From: Actinomadura sp. 7K507
GTDB lineage: Bacteria > Actinomycetota > Actinomycetes > Streptosporangiales > Streptosporangiaceae
Assembly (NCBI RefSeq): GCF_004348425.1
Contig: NZ_SMKK01000001.1
Span: forward strand, 1-64,000
DNA length: 64,000 bases
Direction: 5' to 3'
Shown: positions 53,640-62,245 of the stretch, one piece after another
Position numbering within the stretch: position 1 is the stretch's first letter
Layout of the letters: every line of letters starts with the position of its first letter
Notes under the pieces: generated by a model
What the model was told of the DNA's origin: nothing
The model's database searches: none
Seen by the model: the letters and a program-made list of their open reading frames with translations, nothing else
Position numbers and translations under genes: made by a program

Positions 53640-55262
53640 ATGACCGAGACATCAACGGTCCAGATCTTCACCAAACCGGCCTGTGTACTCTGCAAGAACT
53701 CCAAGCGCGTTCTCGACACGGCCGGAATCCCCTATGAGGAACTGGACACCTCGAGCGCGCCCCGGCTCGCCGATTCGGCCGTGTACTACTCGGGACGGTC
53801 CACCCTGCCGCAGGTCTTCGCCGGCGGGCAGTGGATCGACGGGCCGGACGACCTGAGCGGGCTGGCGAAGGCCGGCAGGCTTCGCGAGGTCGTCGAATCC
53901 GCGCACGGTGCGCTGCCGATCGGGTCGGTGTCCGACGAGGAACTCGCCAGGGGCGCCGAAGACCTGCCTCTGGTCGACCATCTGTCCCGTACCGACGGAA
54001 CCCACGACTCCGATCCGGAGTCCTGGCCGATCCTGCGCTTCTACCACAAGATCTTCGGCTTCTGGCCTAACACGCTGGCCTATCTGTACCGCTGGCCCAC
54101 TGCCTACAAGCTGTTCGTCTACTGCCAGAACATCGCCTCACTGCAGAAGGCCGCCGGGACCGTCGGCACGCCGGTGGTGTCGATCATCGGCTACGGCTCG
54201 TCCGCGGCGCAGGGCTGCACCTACTGCATGACGCACAGCATCACCATGTTCAAAGGCCTCGACGTCGACGTCGACGCGCTGAAAGCCGCCCGCCGAGGCG
54301 ACACCGGTCCGGACAACCCGTTCGGCCCGTTCGAGGTCGCGGTCGTGGACCTCGCCGCGCAGGCCACCAGAAACGCCGTCACGGACAAGGCCATCGACGC
54401 GGTGCGCGATACGGCGGACCGGGGGCGCACGAAAGCGGTGGACCCTGAGGAGGCCCTTGAGGCCGTCATTCAGATCGGCGCGTCAATGGGGTTCTTCAAC
54501 GTCTTCAACGATCTCGCGGGGGTCGCCATCGAGGGCGACTGGGCCGTGGTGGCGAAGTCGAAGGGCATCGACCCCGGACGGCACGGCATCGAGGACGAGA
54601 ACCCCGACAACCTCGCGCACGGCGTGCCCGAGGGCGGGCCGCAGGCCGAGGAGATGCTCGGCAGGTTCGCAACGGCCGTCGGCGATGTCACGGCGTACAC
54701 CACCGAACACCTCGGGCTGATGCCGGCCTGGATGGCGGCCTGGCCGGAGGCGACCAGATCGCTGCACGCCCACATGTACGTCACGCTGATGAGCGGCGGC
54801 TGGGACGCGGTGATCAGCGGAGAGCTGAAACACCTGATGGCCAGGGTGGCGGCCGTCTCCCGCGGCCACACCTACCTCGCCGCGATCGAGGGCCTCATCG
54901 CCGCTCACCTCGCCGAGGCCCCCGACCGGGCCGCGGCGCGGGTACGGCACGCCTACCGGGCGGCGATCGGCGACCCGGAGTCGATGGAGCCGTTCGACGC
55001 GAAGGAGCAGAGCGCGCTGCGCCTGGCGTGGCTGTCGGCGCAGAGCCCGATGGTCACCCCGCGGCGCTTCGTCGAACCGCTCATCGAGCAGTACGACGAG
55101 CGGGCCATCACCGAGCTCATCGTCTGCTGCGCCGTCGCGTCCCTCGTCCAGCGCTTCGTCGCCGTGGTGCGGCCGGACATCGAGCCGGAGGTCCGGACGT
55201 TCCTCGCCGACCACGGGCTCGATGCCGATCTGCTCGCCGTCCGGTACCCGGCCGCGCGCTGA
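53640..55262 (+). CDS. Glutaredoxin fused to an AhpD-like (carboxymuconolactone decarboxylase family) domain
   Basis: A 540-residue protein with an unusual domain order. Residues about 1-85 are a glutaredoxin with redox pair Cys15/Cys18 (KPACVLCKNS) and the cis-proline loop TLPQVF. From about 130, two AhpD-like repeats follow; the first has the complete CxxCxxxH motif, Cys193, Cys196 and His199 (GCTYCMTHS), while the second seems to lack it. The fusion could reduce peroxide formed by redox-cycling phenazines, using thiols passed from the glutaredoxin domain. ATG is preceded by GAGCGGAG. Same strand as the halogenase, 197 bp downstream. Confidence 0.8.
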   Translation: MTETSTVQIFTKPACVLCKNSKRVLDTAGIPYEELDTSSAPRLADSAVYYSGRSTLPQVFAGGQWIDGPDDLSGLAKAGRLREVVESAHGALPIGSVSDEELARGAEDLPLVDHLSRTDGTHDSDPESWPILRFYHKIFGFWPNTLAYLYRWPTAYKLFVYCQNIASLQKAAGTVGTPVVSIIGYGSSAAQGCTYCMTHSITMFKGLDVDVDALKAARRGDTGPDNPFGPFEVAVVDLAAQATRNAVTDKAIDAVRDTADRGRTKAVDPEEALEAVIQIGASMGFFNVFNDLAGVAIEGDWAVVAKSKGIDPGRHGIEDENPDNLAHGVPEGGPQAEEMLGRFATAVGDVTAYTTEHLGLMPAWMAAWPEATRSLHAHMYVTLMSGGWDAVISGELKHLMARVAAVSRGHTYLAAIEGLIAAHLAEAPDRAAARVRHAYRAAIGDPESMEPFDAKEQSALRLAWLSAQSPMVTPRRFVEPLIEQYDERAITELIVCCAVASLVQRFVAVVRPDIEPEVRTFLADHGLDADLLAVRYPAAR

Positions 55263-55302
55263 TCCGCGACAACCGGTGACCTCCGCCCCTCGAGAAGGTT
55301 CA

Positions 55303-56784
55303 ATGGACAAGAAAAGAACGCTGAGCCTCGGCATGCTCGGGCTCGGCATCGGATATTTCCTGTGGTACACGCCGTACAGTGCCCTGGGCAAATCCATCTC
55401 CGGAGCCCTCCTGCCCGGGATCGACGAACCGGTCGGCGGTCTCGTACTGCTTCCGGCGGCCGTTATGGGCCAGGTTCTGGCCATGCCGATCTTCGTGTAC
55501 TTCGGGGGCTGGCTGCGGTATTCGGGCCGGCGTGAGATCGCGGGCCGTTCGGTGCCCTTCCCGTCCGGCCACACCGCCCAGTCCGCGTTCTGGATGGCCC
55601 TGATCGTCGGCACGACGACGCTCAACTTCACGTTCCCGGGCGCGTCGATCGTGTTCATGCTCGTGCTCATGCGCATCACCACCCTGATGACCGCACCGGT
55701 CGTGGATCTGATGCGGCGGCGAAAGATCCACTGGTATTCGGCGGCGGCCCTGGCGCTGTGCATGGTGTCGGCGGTCATCGCGCTGGCCGACATCGACAAC
55801 TACACCCTCACGATCGGCGCACTGCTGAGCCTCGGCTGCTACGCCCTCGCCTACTACCAGCGGTTCCGCATCATGAGCACGTGGGCCAAGACCGGCGATC
55901 TGCTGCGCGACCGCCGGTACTTCATCGAAGAGCACATGACCACGCCGCTCGTCCTGCTCCTGATCGTCGCCGTACCGGCGGTCATCGGCCAGGGAACGTG
56001 GATGCACGAGCTGCGAACGGGTTTCACGTCGTTCCTCCTCACGCCGGCGGTGTTCCCCGCGCTGCTGATCGGCGTGTGCTACGAAGGCCTGTTCATCATG
56101 ACCAGCCTCATCTTCATCAACCGGCGGGAGTACACCTTCGGCGTGCCGGTCCATGTCTGCGCCAGCCTGCTGGCCGGAATCACCGCCTCCTTCGTTCTGA
56201 ACGGCGCCTTCGACGCGCCGCTGCCCAGCGCCGCGCAGTATCTGACCGCGCTCATGGTGGTCGCCGCGGCGTTCGTCCTGAGCTGGGACACCATCAAGGC
56301 ACGCCTCGCACGGAGGTCCGGAGCGCCGGCGAAGGCGCCGAACCAGATCCTGTTCGTCTGCGGCGGCAACACCAGCCGGTCGCCCATGGCCGCGGCGATC
56401 GCCCGCGCGGAGATCGCCGCGAACGGCGGCACACCGCACTGGCGGATCGGCAGCGCGGGGGTTTCGGTGAGTGCGCCCGGGACGCCGATCACCCCGGAGG
56501 CCGTGACGGTTCTGGTCGAGATGGGCATAGACGCGCCCCTCGACCACCGGTCCCGGCCTCTGACACCGGAGATGTGCGCCCAGACCAAGAAGATCTACTG
56601 CATGACCCGCGCGCAGCGCGACCTGGTGGCCGAACTCGCTCCGGCCGCCGCCGCGCGCACCATGTGCATCTCCCGGGCCGCCGACGTGCCCGACCCGTCC
56701 GGACAGCCGCTCCAGGCTTACCGCTCCTGCGCGACCCAAGTCCAGACGCTGATCCGCCGAGATCTGCTGAAGCAGGAGGTCTGA
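55303..56784 (+). CDS. Polytopic membrane protein fused to a low-molecular-weight tyrosine phosphatase domain
   Basis: A 493-residue protein. Residues about 1-335 contain roughly ten hydrophobic helices of an uncharacterised, EamA/DMT-like membrane domain. Residues about 347-490 form an LMW-PTP/arsenate-reductase-type domain with the P-loop VCGGNTSRSP (Cys353, Arg359) and the general-acid DP in ADVPDPSG. ATG at 55303 follows GAGAAGG, 40 bp after the AhpD fusion gene. The pairing suggests a transporter or membrane sensor controlled by, or coupled to, dephosphorylation. No function is known to me for this architecture. Confidence 0.75.
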   Translation: MDKKRTLSLGMLGLGIGYFLWYTPYSALGKSISGALLPGIDEPVGGLVLLPAAVMGQVLAMPIFVYFGGWLRYSGRREIAGRSVPFPSGHTAQSAFWMALIVGTTTLNFTFPGASIVFMLVLMRITTLMTAPVVDLMRRRKIHWYSAAALALCMVSAVIALADIDNYTLTIGALLSLGCYALAYYQRFRIMSTWAKTGDLLRDRRYFIEEHMTTPLVLLLIVAVPAVIGQGTWMHELRTGFTSFLLTPAVFPALLIGVCYEGLFIMTSLIFINRREYTFGVPVHVCASLLAGITASFVLNGAFDAPLPSAAQYLTALMVVAAAFVLSWDTIKARLARRSGAPAKAPNQILFVCGGNTSRSPMAAAIARAEIAANGGTPHWRIGSAGVSVSAPGTPITPEAVTVLVEMGIDAPLDHRSRPLTPEMCAQTKKIYCMTRAQRDLVAELAPAAAARTMCISRAADVPDPSGQPLQAYRSCATQVQTLIRRDLLKQEV

Positions 56785-56937
56785 CCCGGATGCCGGTCGC
56801 GGCCGGGCGGTTCACTACCGAGAGCTTCGCCGGGGTCGAGCCCGCGATCACGCCCTACGTCCTGCTACCGAGCATCTCATTCGCGGAGTCGTCCACCTGA
56901 CGGCACGCACGCCCCCCGAACTCCCAGCGGAGACACG

Positions 56938-58293
56938 ATGAACCACCCCGCCCTGGCGGCGACCGGAATCGACCCGAATCTGGAACTCACCCTCAAGGTC
57001 CTCCCGGCCGTGATCGTCATCCTCATCGTCTCAGCCCTGTGCGGACTCCTCGCGACCCGCCTCTGGCAGCCGCGCGTGCTGGGTGAGATGGTCGCCGGCG
57101 TCCTGCTCGGCCCGACCCTGTTCGGCTGGCTCTTCCCCGATGTCCAGGCGAAGGTCTTCCCGCCCGAGGTGACGCCCATCCTGTACGTGCTGAGCACCAT
57201 CGGGCTCACCTTGTACATGTTCCTGGTCGGCGCCGGCATGGAGCACGGAGGCTCGGGGCCACGGCAGCCCCTCCATCAGCCGGCGATGGTGGCGGTCGCC
57301 GGGATCCTGCCGGTCATGGTCCTCGGCATGGGCGCCGGGCTGCTGCTGTGGGGCACGCTGTCCGATCCCGGCATCAGCCGGTGGTTCTTCGCGGCCTTCC
57401 TCGGCGGCGCGCTGTCGCTCACCGCCTTCCCGATGCTGGCGCGCATCCTCTACGAGCGCGGGCTGGAGAACTCGCCACTGGGCAAGCTGTCGCTGATGGC
57501 CGGGGGCGTCGACGACGCGGTGGCCTGGTGCATTCTGGCGATCCTGACCGCGATCCACATCGACTCCGGCAGCGGCGGCGCCGCCAGGACGATCGGGCTG
57601 GCGCTCCTGTTCGCGGTGCTGATGCTGACCGTCGTGTCCCGGCTGCTGCGCACCCTCGGCCGGCACGTGCTGCGGTCCGGGCAGATCAGCAACGGCACCA
57701 TGTACCTGGTGATCCTGGTCCCGCTCACCGCCGGCTGGCTCACCGACTGGATCGGCATCTACTCGGTCTTCGGCGGGTTCATCGCCGGGCTCGCCATGCC
57801 GCGCGACGCCGCCTTCCGGCGGATGCTGCACGGCAGGATGATGGACGTGGTCTCCACGCTACTGCTGCCGATCTTCTTCGCCTTCTCCGGGCTCAACACC
57901 CGGCTGGACGGCCTCGGCGGCGGCACGATGTTCCTGGCGTTCCTGGCGATCCTGCTGGTCGGATTCGTCGGCAAGTACTTCGGCTGCTCGCTCGCCATGC
58001 GGTCGCTCGGATTCGGATGGCGGGAGTCCTACGCGGTCGGCGCCCTGATGAACGCCCGCGGGCTGATGATCCTGATCTTCATCAACATCGGGCTGGCGCA
58101 GGGAATGATCGGCCAGCAGACCTTCTCCATACTGGTGCTGGTGGCCGTGCTCACCACGGCGGCGGCACTGCCCCTCTACAAGCTCGCCCTGCCGGACCGG
58201 CTGGAGCGGGCCCAGCGGAACGAGCCCCTCAAGGAACCTCGCGACCACGGCCTGGCGGCGGGTGCCTCCGAGGAAGGCAGCCGAGTCGGCTGA
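56938..58293 (+). CDS. Kef/CPA2-type cation-proton antiporter
   Basis: A 451-residue membrane protein with about 12-13 TM helices. LWQPRVLGEMVAGVLLGPTLFG is the family N-terminal signature, and GGVDDAVAWCILAILTAI carries the conserved DD pair for ion transport. Antiporters of this group are common in antibiotic clusters and are proposed to help self-protection or export. The short hydrophilic tail lacks a KTN nucleotide domain. It is the last plus-strand gene of the phenazine region. Confidence 0.9.
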   Translation: MNHPALAATGIDPNLELTLKVLPAVIVILIVSALCGLLATRLWQPRVLGEMVAGVLLGPTLFGWLFPDVQAKVFPPEVTPILYVLSTIGLTLYMFLVGAGMEHGGSGPRQPLHQPAMVAVAGILPVMVLGMGAGLLLWGTLSDPGISRWFFAAFLGGALSLTAFPMLARILYERGLENSPLGKLSLMAGGVDDAVAWCILAILTAIHIDSGSGGAARTIGLALLFAVLMLTVVSRLLRTLGRHVLRSGQISNGTMYLVILVPLTAGWLTDWIGIYSVFGGFIAGLAMPRDAAFRRMLHGRMMDVVSTLLLPIFFAFSGLNTRLDGLGGGTMFLAFLAILLVGFVGKYFGCSLAMRSLGFGWRESYAVGALMNARGLMILIFINIGLAQGMIGQQTFSILVLVAVLTTAAALPLYKLALPDRLERAQRNEPLKEPRDHGLAAGASEEGSRVG

Positions 58294-58564
58294 GCGTCGG
58301 CGGGACGTCGCGGACCGTCCCACGTGCCGGGAACAGCCGGTCGGCGATCTCGGTCCGCATCATCCGGAGGCACGAGCACCAGCCGGCCGTCAGGCTGCTC
58401 GCGGCAGTGCCGGTCGAGGTCTTCGGTGTCCGGTGCCTCGCCCCTACGAGCGGTCCCACTCAGTGGATTGGCCGCTTCCGGCCGAGGTCGCCGGGGGCCG
58501 AGTGGCGGCGTCGCCGACCTCTCGGGCATGGCCATGCCCCGGAGCACGGTCGTCTGGTGATCGT

Positions 58565-59944
58565 TCAGTCGGTCTGGGCGAGGTAGGTCTCGAGCGTCGC
58601 GTGGAAGTGGCGGATGCGGCTCTCCTGGTAGCGCGCCAGTGTGCCGCTGGTCCTCACGGAGGCGCGCAGGCCGCGTTGGACCCGTTCGAATCGTGCGCCG
58701 TCCTGGTTGAACACCCGGCCGAAAACACCGAGTTCGGGTGCGTCGGTCCAGCTCTCGTCCGGGCCGATGTATCTCGTCTTCGCGGCGGGCGGGCGGGGGC
58801 CGGATTCCGGAACCGGCTCCAGCACCATGATGTCGATGACGCACGAGTCGGGATCGTTGCCGTTCGGACGGAAGCGGTAGGCGAACGCGGTCAGGTATCC
58901 GCCCCAGGGCATGAAGTTCGGGAAGAGGAAGTACTCGATGCCGTCGAGCGCTTCGGCGTCGGTGATGTGCGAGTAGTCGCGGCCGGTGCGGCGGTGCAGC
59001 GAGGCGCGCACCCGGTCCGCCAGCACCTGCCGGGCCGTCGACCCGGGTTCGAGGGTGATGTCCGCTTCGGGCGAGCCGAGCATGGCCTTGACGATCTCGA
59101 CGTCGTCGAGCTCGCGATCGAGGTGCTCGCTGCTGATGCCGACGGCCGTGATCATGCGGCTGACATGCGCGCCGTAGACGTCGTACTCGGTCAGCGTGTC
59201 CGCTGCCGTGCGCAGCAGCTGCGGGTGCACCGTCATCGTGTGGTAGGCCTCGATGAACGCTTCGAGCGCCACCTTCCAGTTGCACGGCATCTCGCGCACG
59301 ACGTGTCCGGTGAGATACCGGTCCTCCAGGGGCCACTGGGCGAAGTGCGACGGCATGTTCTCGAGGTACTCCTCCAGTGGCCCGGCCTGCGGATCGGTGT
59401 TCACGAACACGAACCCGCCCCACGCGCCGACCCGTGCTTCCGGAAGCCGGAACGTCGCCGGGTCGATCTGCGGGAAGTCCCACGCGCAGGGGATCTCGCG
59501 GAGACTTCCGTCGAGGTTCCAGGTGAACCCGTGGTAGGGGCAGCGCAGCCGCGTGACGTGACCGGACCGGTTCCGGAGCTGCGTGCCCCGGTGGAGGCAC
59601 GAGTTGTGGAACGCGCGGATCTCGCCGGGCGCGGTACGCACGACGATCAGCGAGGTGTCGGCGATGTCGTAGACGACGGAGTCGCCGACCTCCGGGATCT
59701 GCTCCTCCCGGCACGCCATCTGCCAGACCCGGCTCCACACCCGCTCGACCTCGAGCCGATGGGTCTCGGGATCGAAGTAGCGGGCGGGCGGGATGGCGGC
59801 GTCGTGCGGCGGAGCGGCGGACGTCGCGCGCAGGCTCGCCGGTACGGGGCGGGTCTCCTCGTCGAGCAACCCCTGGTAGAAGCGCTCGCCGCGGGGGGCG
59901 CCGTCAGCCTCCCCGGAACGTGGTCCCGTGCTGGGGCTGGTCAT
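58565..59944 (-). CDS. Rieske non-heme iron oxygenase, large (alpha) subunit
   Basis: A 459-residue ring-hydroxylating oxygenase. The Rieske 2Fe-2S ligands are Cys116/His118 and Cys135/His138 (SCLHRGTQL, CPYHGFTW). The mononuclear iron site is His235 and His240 (EAYHTMTVHP) with a later acidic ligand. No beta subunit, ferredoxin or reductase gene is adjacent. It is the last gene of a minus-strand unit with the CoA ligase and VOC genes, 39 bp after the latter. Probable substrate: an aromatic or carnitine-like acid; not resolved. Confidence 0.92.
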   Translation of the reverse strand: MTSPSTGPRSGEADGAPRGERFYQGLLDEETRPVPASLRATSAAPPHDAAIPPARYFDPETHRLEVERVWSRVWQMACREEQIPEVGDSVVYDIADTSLIVVRTAPGEIRAFHNSCLHRGTQLRNRSGHVTRLRCPYHGFTWNLDGSLREIPCAWDFPQIDPATFRLPEARVGAWGGFVFVNTDPQAGPLEEYLENMPSHFAQWPLEDRYLTGHVVREMPCNWKVALEAFIEAYHTMTVHPQLLRTAADTLTEYDVYGAHVSRMITAVGISSEHLDRELDDVEIVKAMLGSPEADITLEPGSTARQVLADRVRASLHRRTGRDYSHITDAEALDGIEYFLFPNFMPWGGYLTAFAYRFRPNGNDPDSCVIDIMVLEPVPESGPRPPAAKTRYIGPDESWTDAPELGVFGRVFNQDGARFERVQRGLRASVRTSGTLARYQESRIRHFHATLETYLAQTD

Positions 59945-59983
59945 GGTCGAACCTCCGGTGTGGGATGCGAACGCGCTCGGACA

Positions 59984-60448
59984 TCACTTCGCGGGGAACA
60001 GCAGCGGTTTGAAGGCCAGGCCGACGATCTCGACGTAGAGCCCGCTCCTCGTCCGGTGGTACGCGCACAACGGCGGCGCGTCGTCGGTGACGGCGATGCT
60101 CGCGATCCTCGGCGAACCGAACCGCTCCATGGCCGCGGAGGCGGATGCCACATCGTCGACCCAGTAGCCGAGATGGTGGGCCCGGCCCGGCGCGGTCGCG
60201 GTCCAGAGCGTCCCCTCGATCGCCTGGCACAACTCGACGTGGTGGGGGCCCTCTCGCGAGAGGGCGTAGGCCGTCCGCACGGTCCGTGCGCCGCCATCGG
60301 TGATCAGCCGCACGTCGGCGCCGCCGGTGTGCCAGCCGGCGCCGAGGAGGTCTCCGAGGTCCGCCTTGGCGGAGGCGAGGTCGTCGACGACGATGCCGGT
60401 GTGGAAGAGGTCGGCGTGCCGCAGCGGCCCCTGTTCGCTCTCGCCCAT
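59984..60448 (-). CDS. VOC (glyoxalase/bleomycin-resistance fold) protein
   Basis: A 154-residue vicinal-oxygen-chelate protein. The first beta-alpha-beta unit begins LFHTGIVVDDLASAKADLGD and the second HHLGYWVDDVASASAAMERFG; candidate metal ligands are His in the two repeat starts, Glu in HHVELCQ and Glu in GLYVEIVGLA. Its ATG overlaps the CoA-ligase stop. Likely an isomerase, epimerase or ring-cleaving helper in the same catabolic route. Confidence 0.85.
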   Translation of the reverse strand: MGESEQGPLRHADLFHTGIVVDDLASAKADLGDLLGAGWHTGGADVRLITDGGARTVRTAYALSREGPHHVELCQAIEGTLWTATAPGRAHHLGYWVDDVASASAAMERFGSPRIASIAVTDDAPPLCAYHRTRSGLYVEIVGLAFKPLLFPAK

Positions 60449-62133
60449 CAGCCCAGACGCTCCTGTACCAAGTCCAGAAGCGCCTGGTTCTTCACTTTCG
60501 TGCCACCGCGGTTCATCGGGAGCTCCCCTTCGGAGAAGAACAGCACTCGCTTCGGCACCTTGTAGCCCGCCAGCCGTTCGCGCAGGAAAGACCTGATGCC
60601 GTCCTCGGTCGCCGTGGCACCGTTCTTCAGTTCGACGCACAGCACGACGATCTCCTCGCGGCGGTCGTCCGGGAGGCCGACGGCGCGCGCCAGTCTGACC
60701 GGTTCGCAGGCCTGCAGCTGGACCTCGATCTCGGCGGGCGACACGGTGGCGCCGCCGGTCTTGATCATCTCTGTGCGGCGTCCACCGAACCGCACGTACC
60801 CGTCCGTGTCGTACGAGCCGAGGTCACCGGTGCGGAAGAAGCCGTCGGGATCGAAGCACTCGGCGCGCGTCCGCTTGACGTAGTGCTCCATCAGGGTCGG
60901 TCCGCGCACGGCGAGCTCGCCCTCCTCGCCGGGGCCGAGGACCTGCCCGGTATAGGGGTCGACGACCCGTAGCTCGTTTCCGGGGAGAAGCCGCCCGTAG
61001 CTCCGCTTCCTCAGCAGCTCGCGCGGTGTGGTGGACGGATGGCCGGTGAGGAAGGAGCAGGTCTCCGACAAGCCGTAGCCGACCGGCATGTTCCAGCCGG
61101 TGTCCCCCGTGACGGCCGGGTGGCGGGCGAACACGGACTTGCCGAACACCTTCGTGCACGACGAGAGGTCGGTCGACGCCCAGTCCGGATGCTCTTCGAG
61201 GGCGCCGGCCTGGTGAGGGAGCGTGTGCGGCTCGGTCACCCGCTCCCGCTCCATGAGCCGCAATGCGTGACCGGGCTCGAACATCTCCTGCATCACCCAG
61301 GTGCCACCGGCGGCGAGCGTGGCTCCCATCGCCGCGTTCAGGCCCGCGGTCCAGAAGAGCGGGAGCGCGCACCACAGACGGGTCGACTCGTCGCGGCCGA
61401 ACAACTGGGCCTGCGTCCAGCACTGCAGCGCGACCGCCTGGTGGTTGTGCAGAACTCCCTTCGGCCGGTCGGTCGTTCCCGAGCTGTAGACGACGACCCC
61501 GGAGTCGGAGGGGTGCACCTGGGCGGCGACGGCGTCGAGCAGGGTGTCGTCGATCGTGTCGCCGCGCTGCAGGAACCGCTCCCACGGCTCGATCCCGCAG
61601 CCGTGCTCGGCCGGGCCGAGGACGGCGACGTGGCGCAGGTACGGGTACGAGGCGTCCCGGACCGCCGCCCCGGGTCTCGTGCCCGCCGGGCACAGCTCGG
61701 CGACATCGGCGGCGAACCGGCGGCGTCCCATCGCCGTCTGGAGGAGCAGGACGCTGAGGTCGGCGTGCGCGAGCAGGTAGGACAGCTCGGACTTCGGCGA
61801 GAAGGTCGACAGCGGCACCACGACCGCACCGGCGAGCGCACCGCCGAACAGGGACGCCACCGCCTCGGGCCGGTTGCCCATCAGGACCCCGACGCGGGCC
61901 CCCTTGCCGATGCCCGCCGCCACGAGCGCCTTCGCGACACGCCGGGCCTGCCGGTACAGCTCGGCGTAGGTCCACCGTACGGTCGCGCCGCAGCGGAACG
62001 GGTCGTCGAAGACGAGCGCCTCGTTGCCGGGGACCCGTGCGGACTGCTCGGCCAGGAGGCCGCCGAGGGTGAGGGCGCCGATGCCCGCCGCCTCGTGCGG
62101 CGGCGGGCCCACGAGCGTCTGGAACTCCCTCAT
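60448..62133 (-). CDS. AMP-dependent acyl/aryl-CoA synthetase
   Basis: A 561-residue ANL-superfamily ligase. The P-loop core is VVYSSGTTDRPKGVLH, motif A5 is PVGYGLSETCSF, A7 is FFRTGDLGSYDTDGYV, A8 is GGRRTEMIKTGGATVSPAEIE, and the C-terminal lysine is in MNRGGTKVKN. ATG at 62133 follows AAGGG. It should activate a carboxylic acid to its CoA thioester for the oxygenase operon. Two tandem palindromes sit just upstream. Confidence 0.93.
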   Translation of the reverse strand: MREFQTLVGPPPHEAAGIGALTLGGLLAEQSARVPGNEALVFDDPFRCGATVRWTYAELYRQARRVAKALVAAGIGKGARVGVLMGNRPEAVASLFGGALAGAVVVPLSTFSPKSELSYLLAHADLSVLLLQTAMGRRRFAADVAELCPAGTRPGAAVRDASYPYLRHVAVLGPAEHGCGIEPWERFLQRGDTIDDTLLDAVAAQVHPSDSGVVVYSSGTTDRPKGVLHNHQAVALQCWTQAQLFGRDESTRLWCALPLFWTAGLNAAMGATLAAGGTWVMQEMFEPGHALRLMERERVTEPHTLPHQAGALEEHPDWASTDLSSCTKVFGKSVFARHPAVTGDTGWNMPVGYGLSETCSFLTGHPSTTPRELLRKRSYGRLLPGNELRVVDPYTGQVLGPGEEGELAVRGPTLMEHYVKRTRAECFDPDGFFRTGDLGSYDTDGYVRFGGRRTEMIKTGGATVSPAEIEVQLQACEPVRLARAVGLPDDRREEIVVLCVELKNGATATEDGIRSFLRERLAGYKVPKRVLFFSEGELPMNRGGTKVKNQALLDLVQERLG

Positions 62134-62156
62134 GGCCCTTGAGGGTACGCCGCGAA

Positions 62157-62192
62157 GGCACTGAGTGCCATACTCTGAAGGCACCGAGTGCC
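62157..62192. promoter_or_regulatory. Two tandem palindromes in the divergent CoA-ligase promoter
   Basis: GGCACTGAGTGCC (62157-62169) and GGCACCGAGTGCC (62180-62192) are inverted repeats set 23 bp apart, each inside the wider repeat GAAGGCACYGAGTGCCAYAC. Spacing of about two helical turns suggests cooperative binding by one dimeric regulator, probably TetR- or GntR-like. The regulator gene is not in the window. Confidence 0.7.
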
Positions 62193-62245
62193 ACACCCTG
62201 GCCCGGGGTGCGGGCCGTCGCGGCACCGACCGAGAAGGAGCGCCG

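Noticed and set aside
55540..55620. PAP2 phosphatase motif in the membrane domain (VPFPSGHTAQS)
   Set aside because: Only the PSGH-like string is present. The other PAP2 motifs (KxxxxxxRP and SRxxxxxH) are absent, so it is treated as a chance match in a transporter-like helix region.
58294..58564. Short hairpin GGGACG/CGTCCC after the antiporter gene as terminator
   Set aside because: A 6-bp stem with an 8-base loop is expected by chance in DNA this GC-rich.
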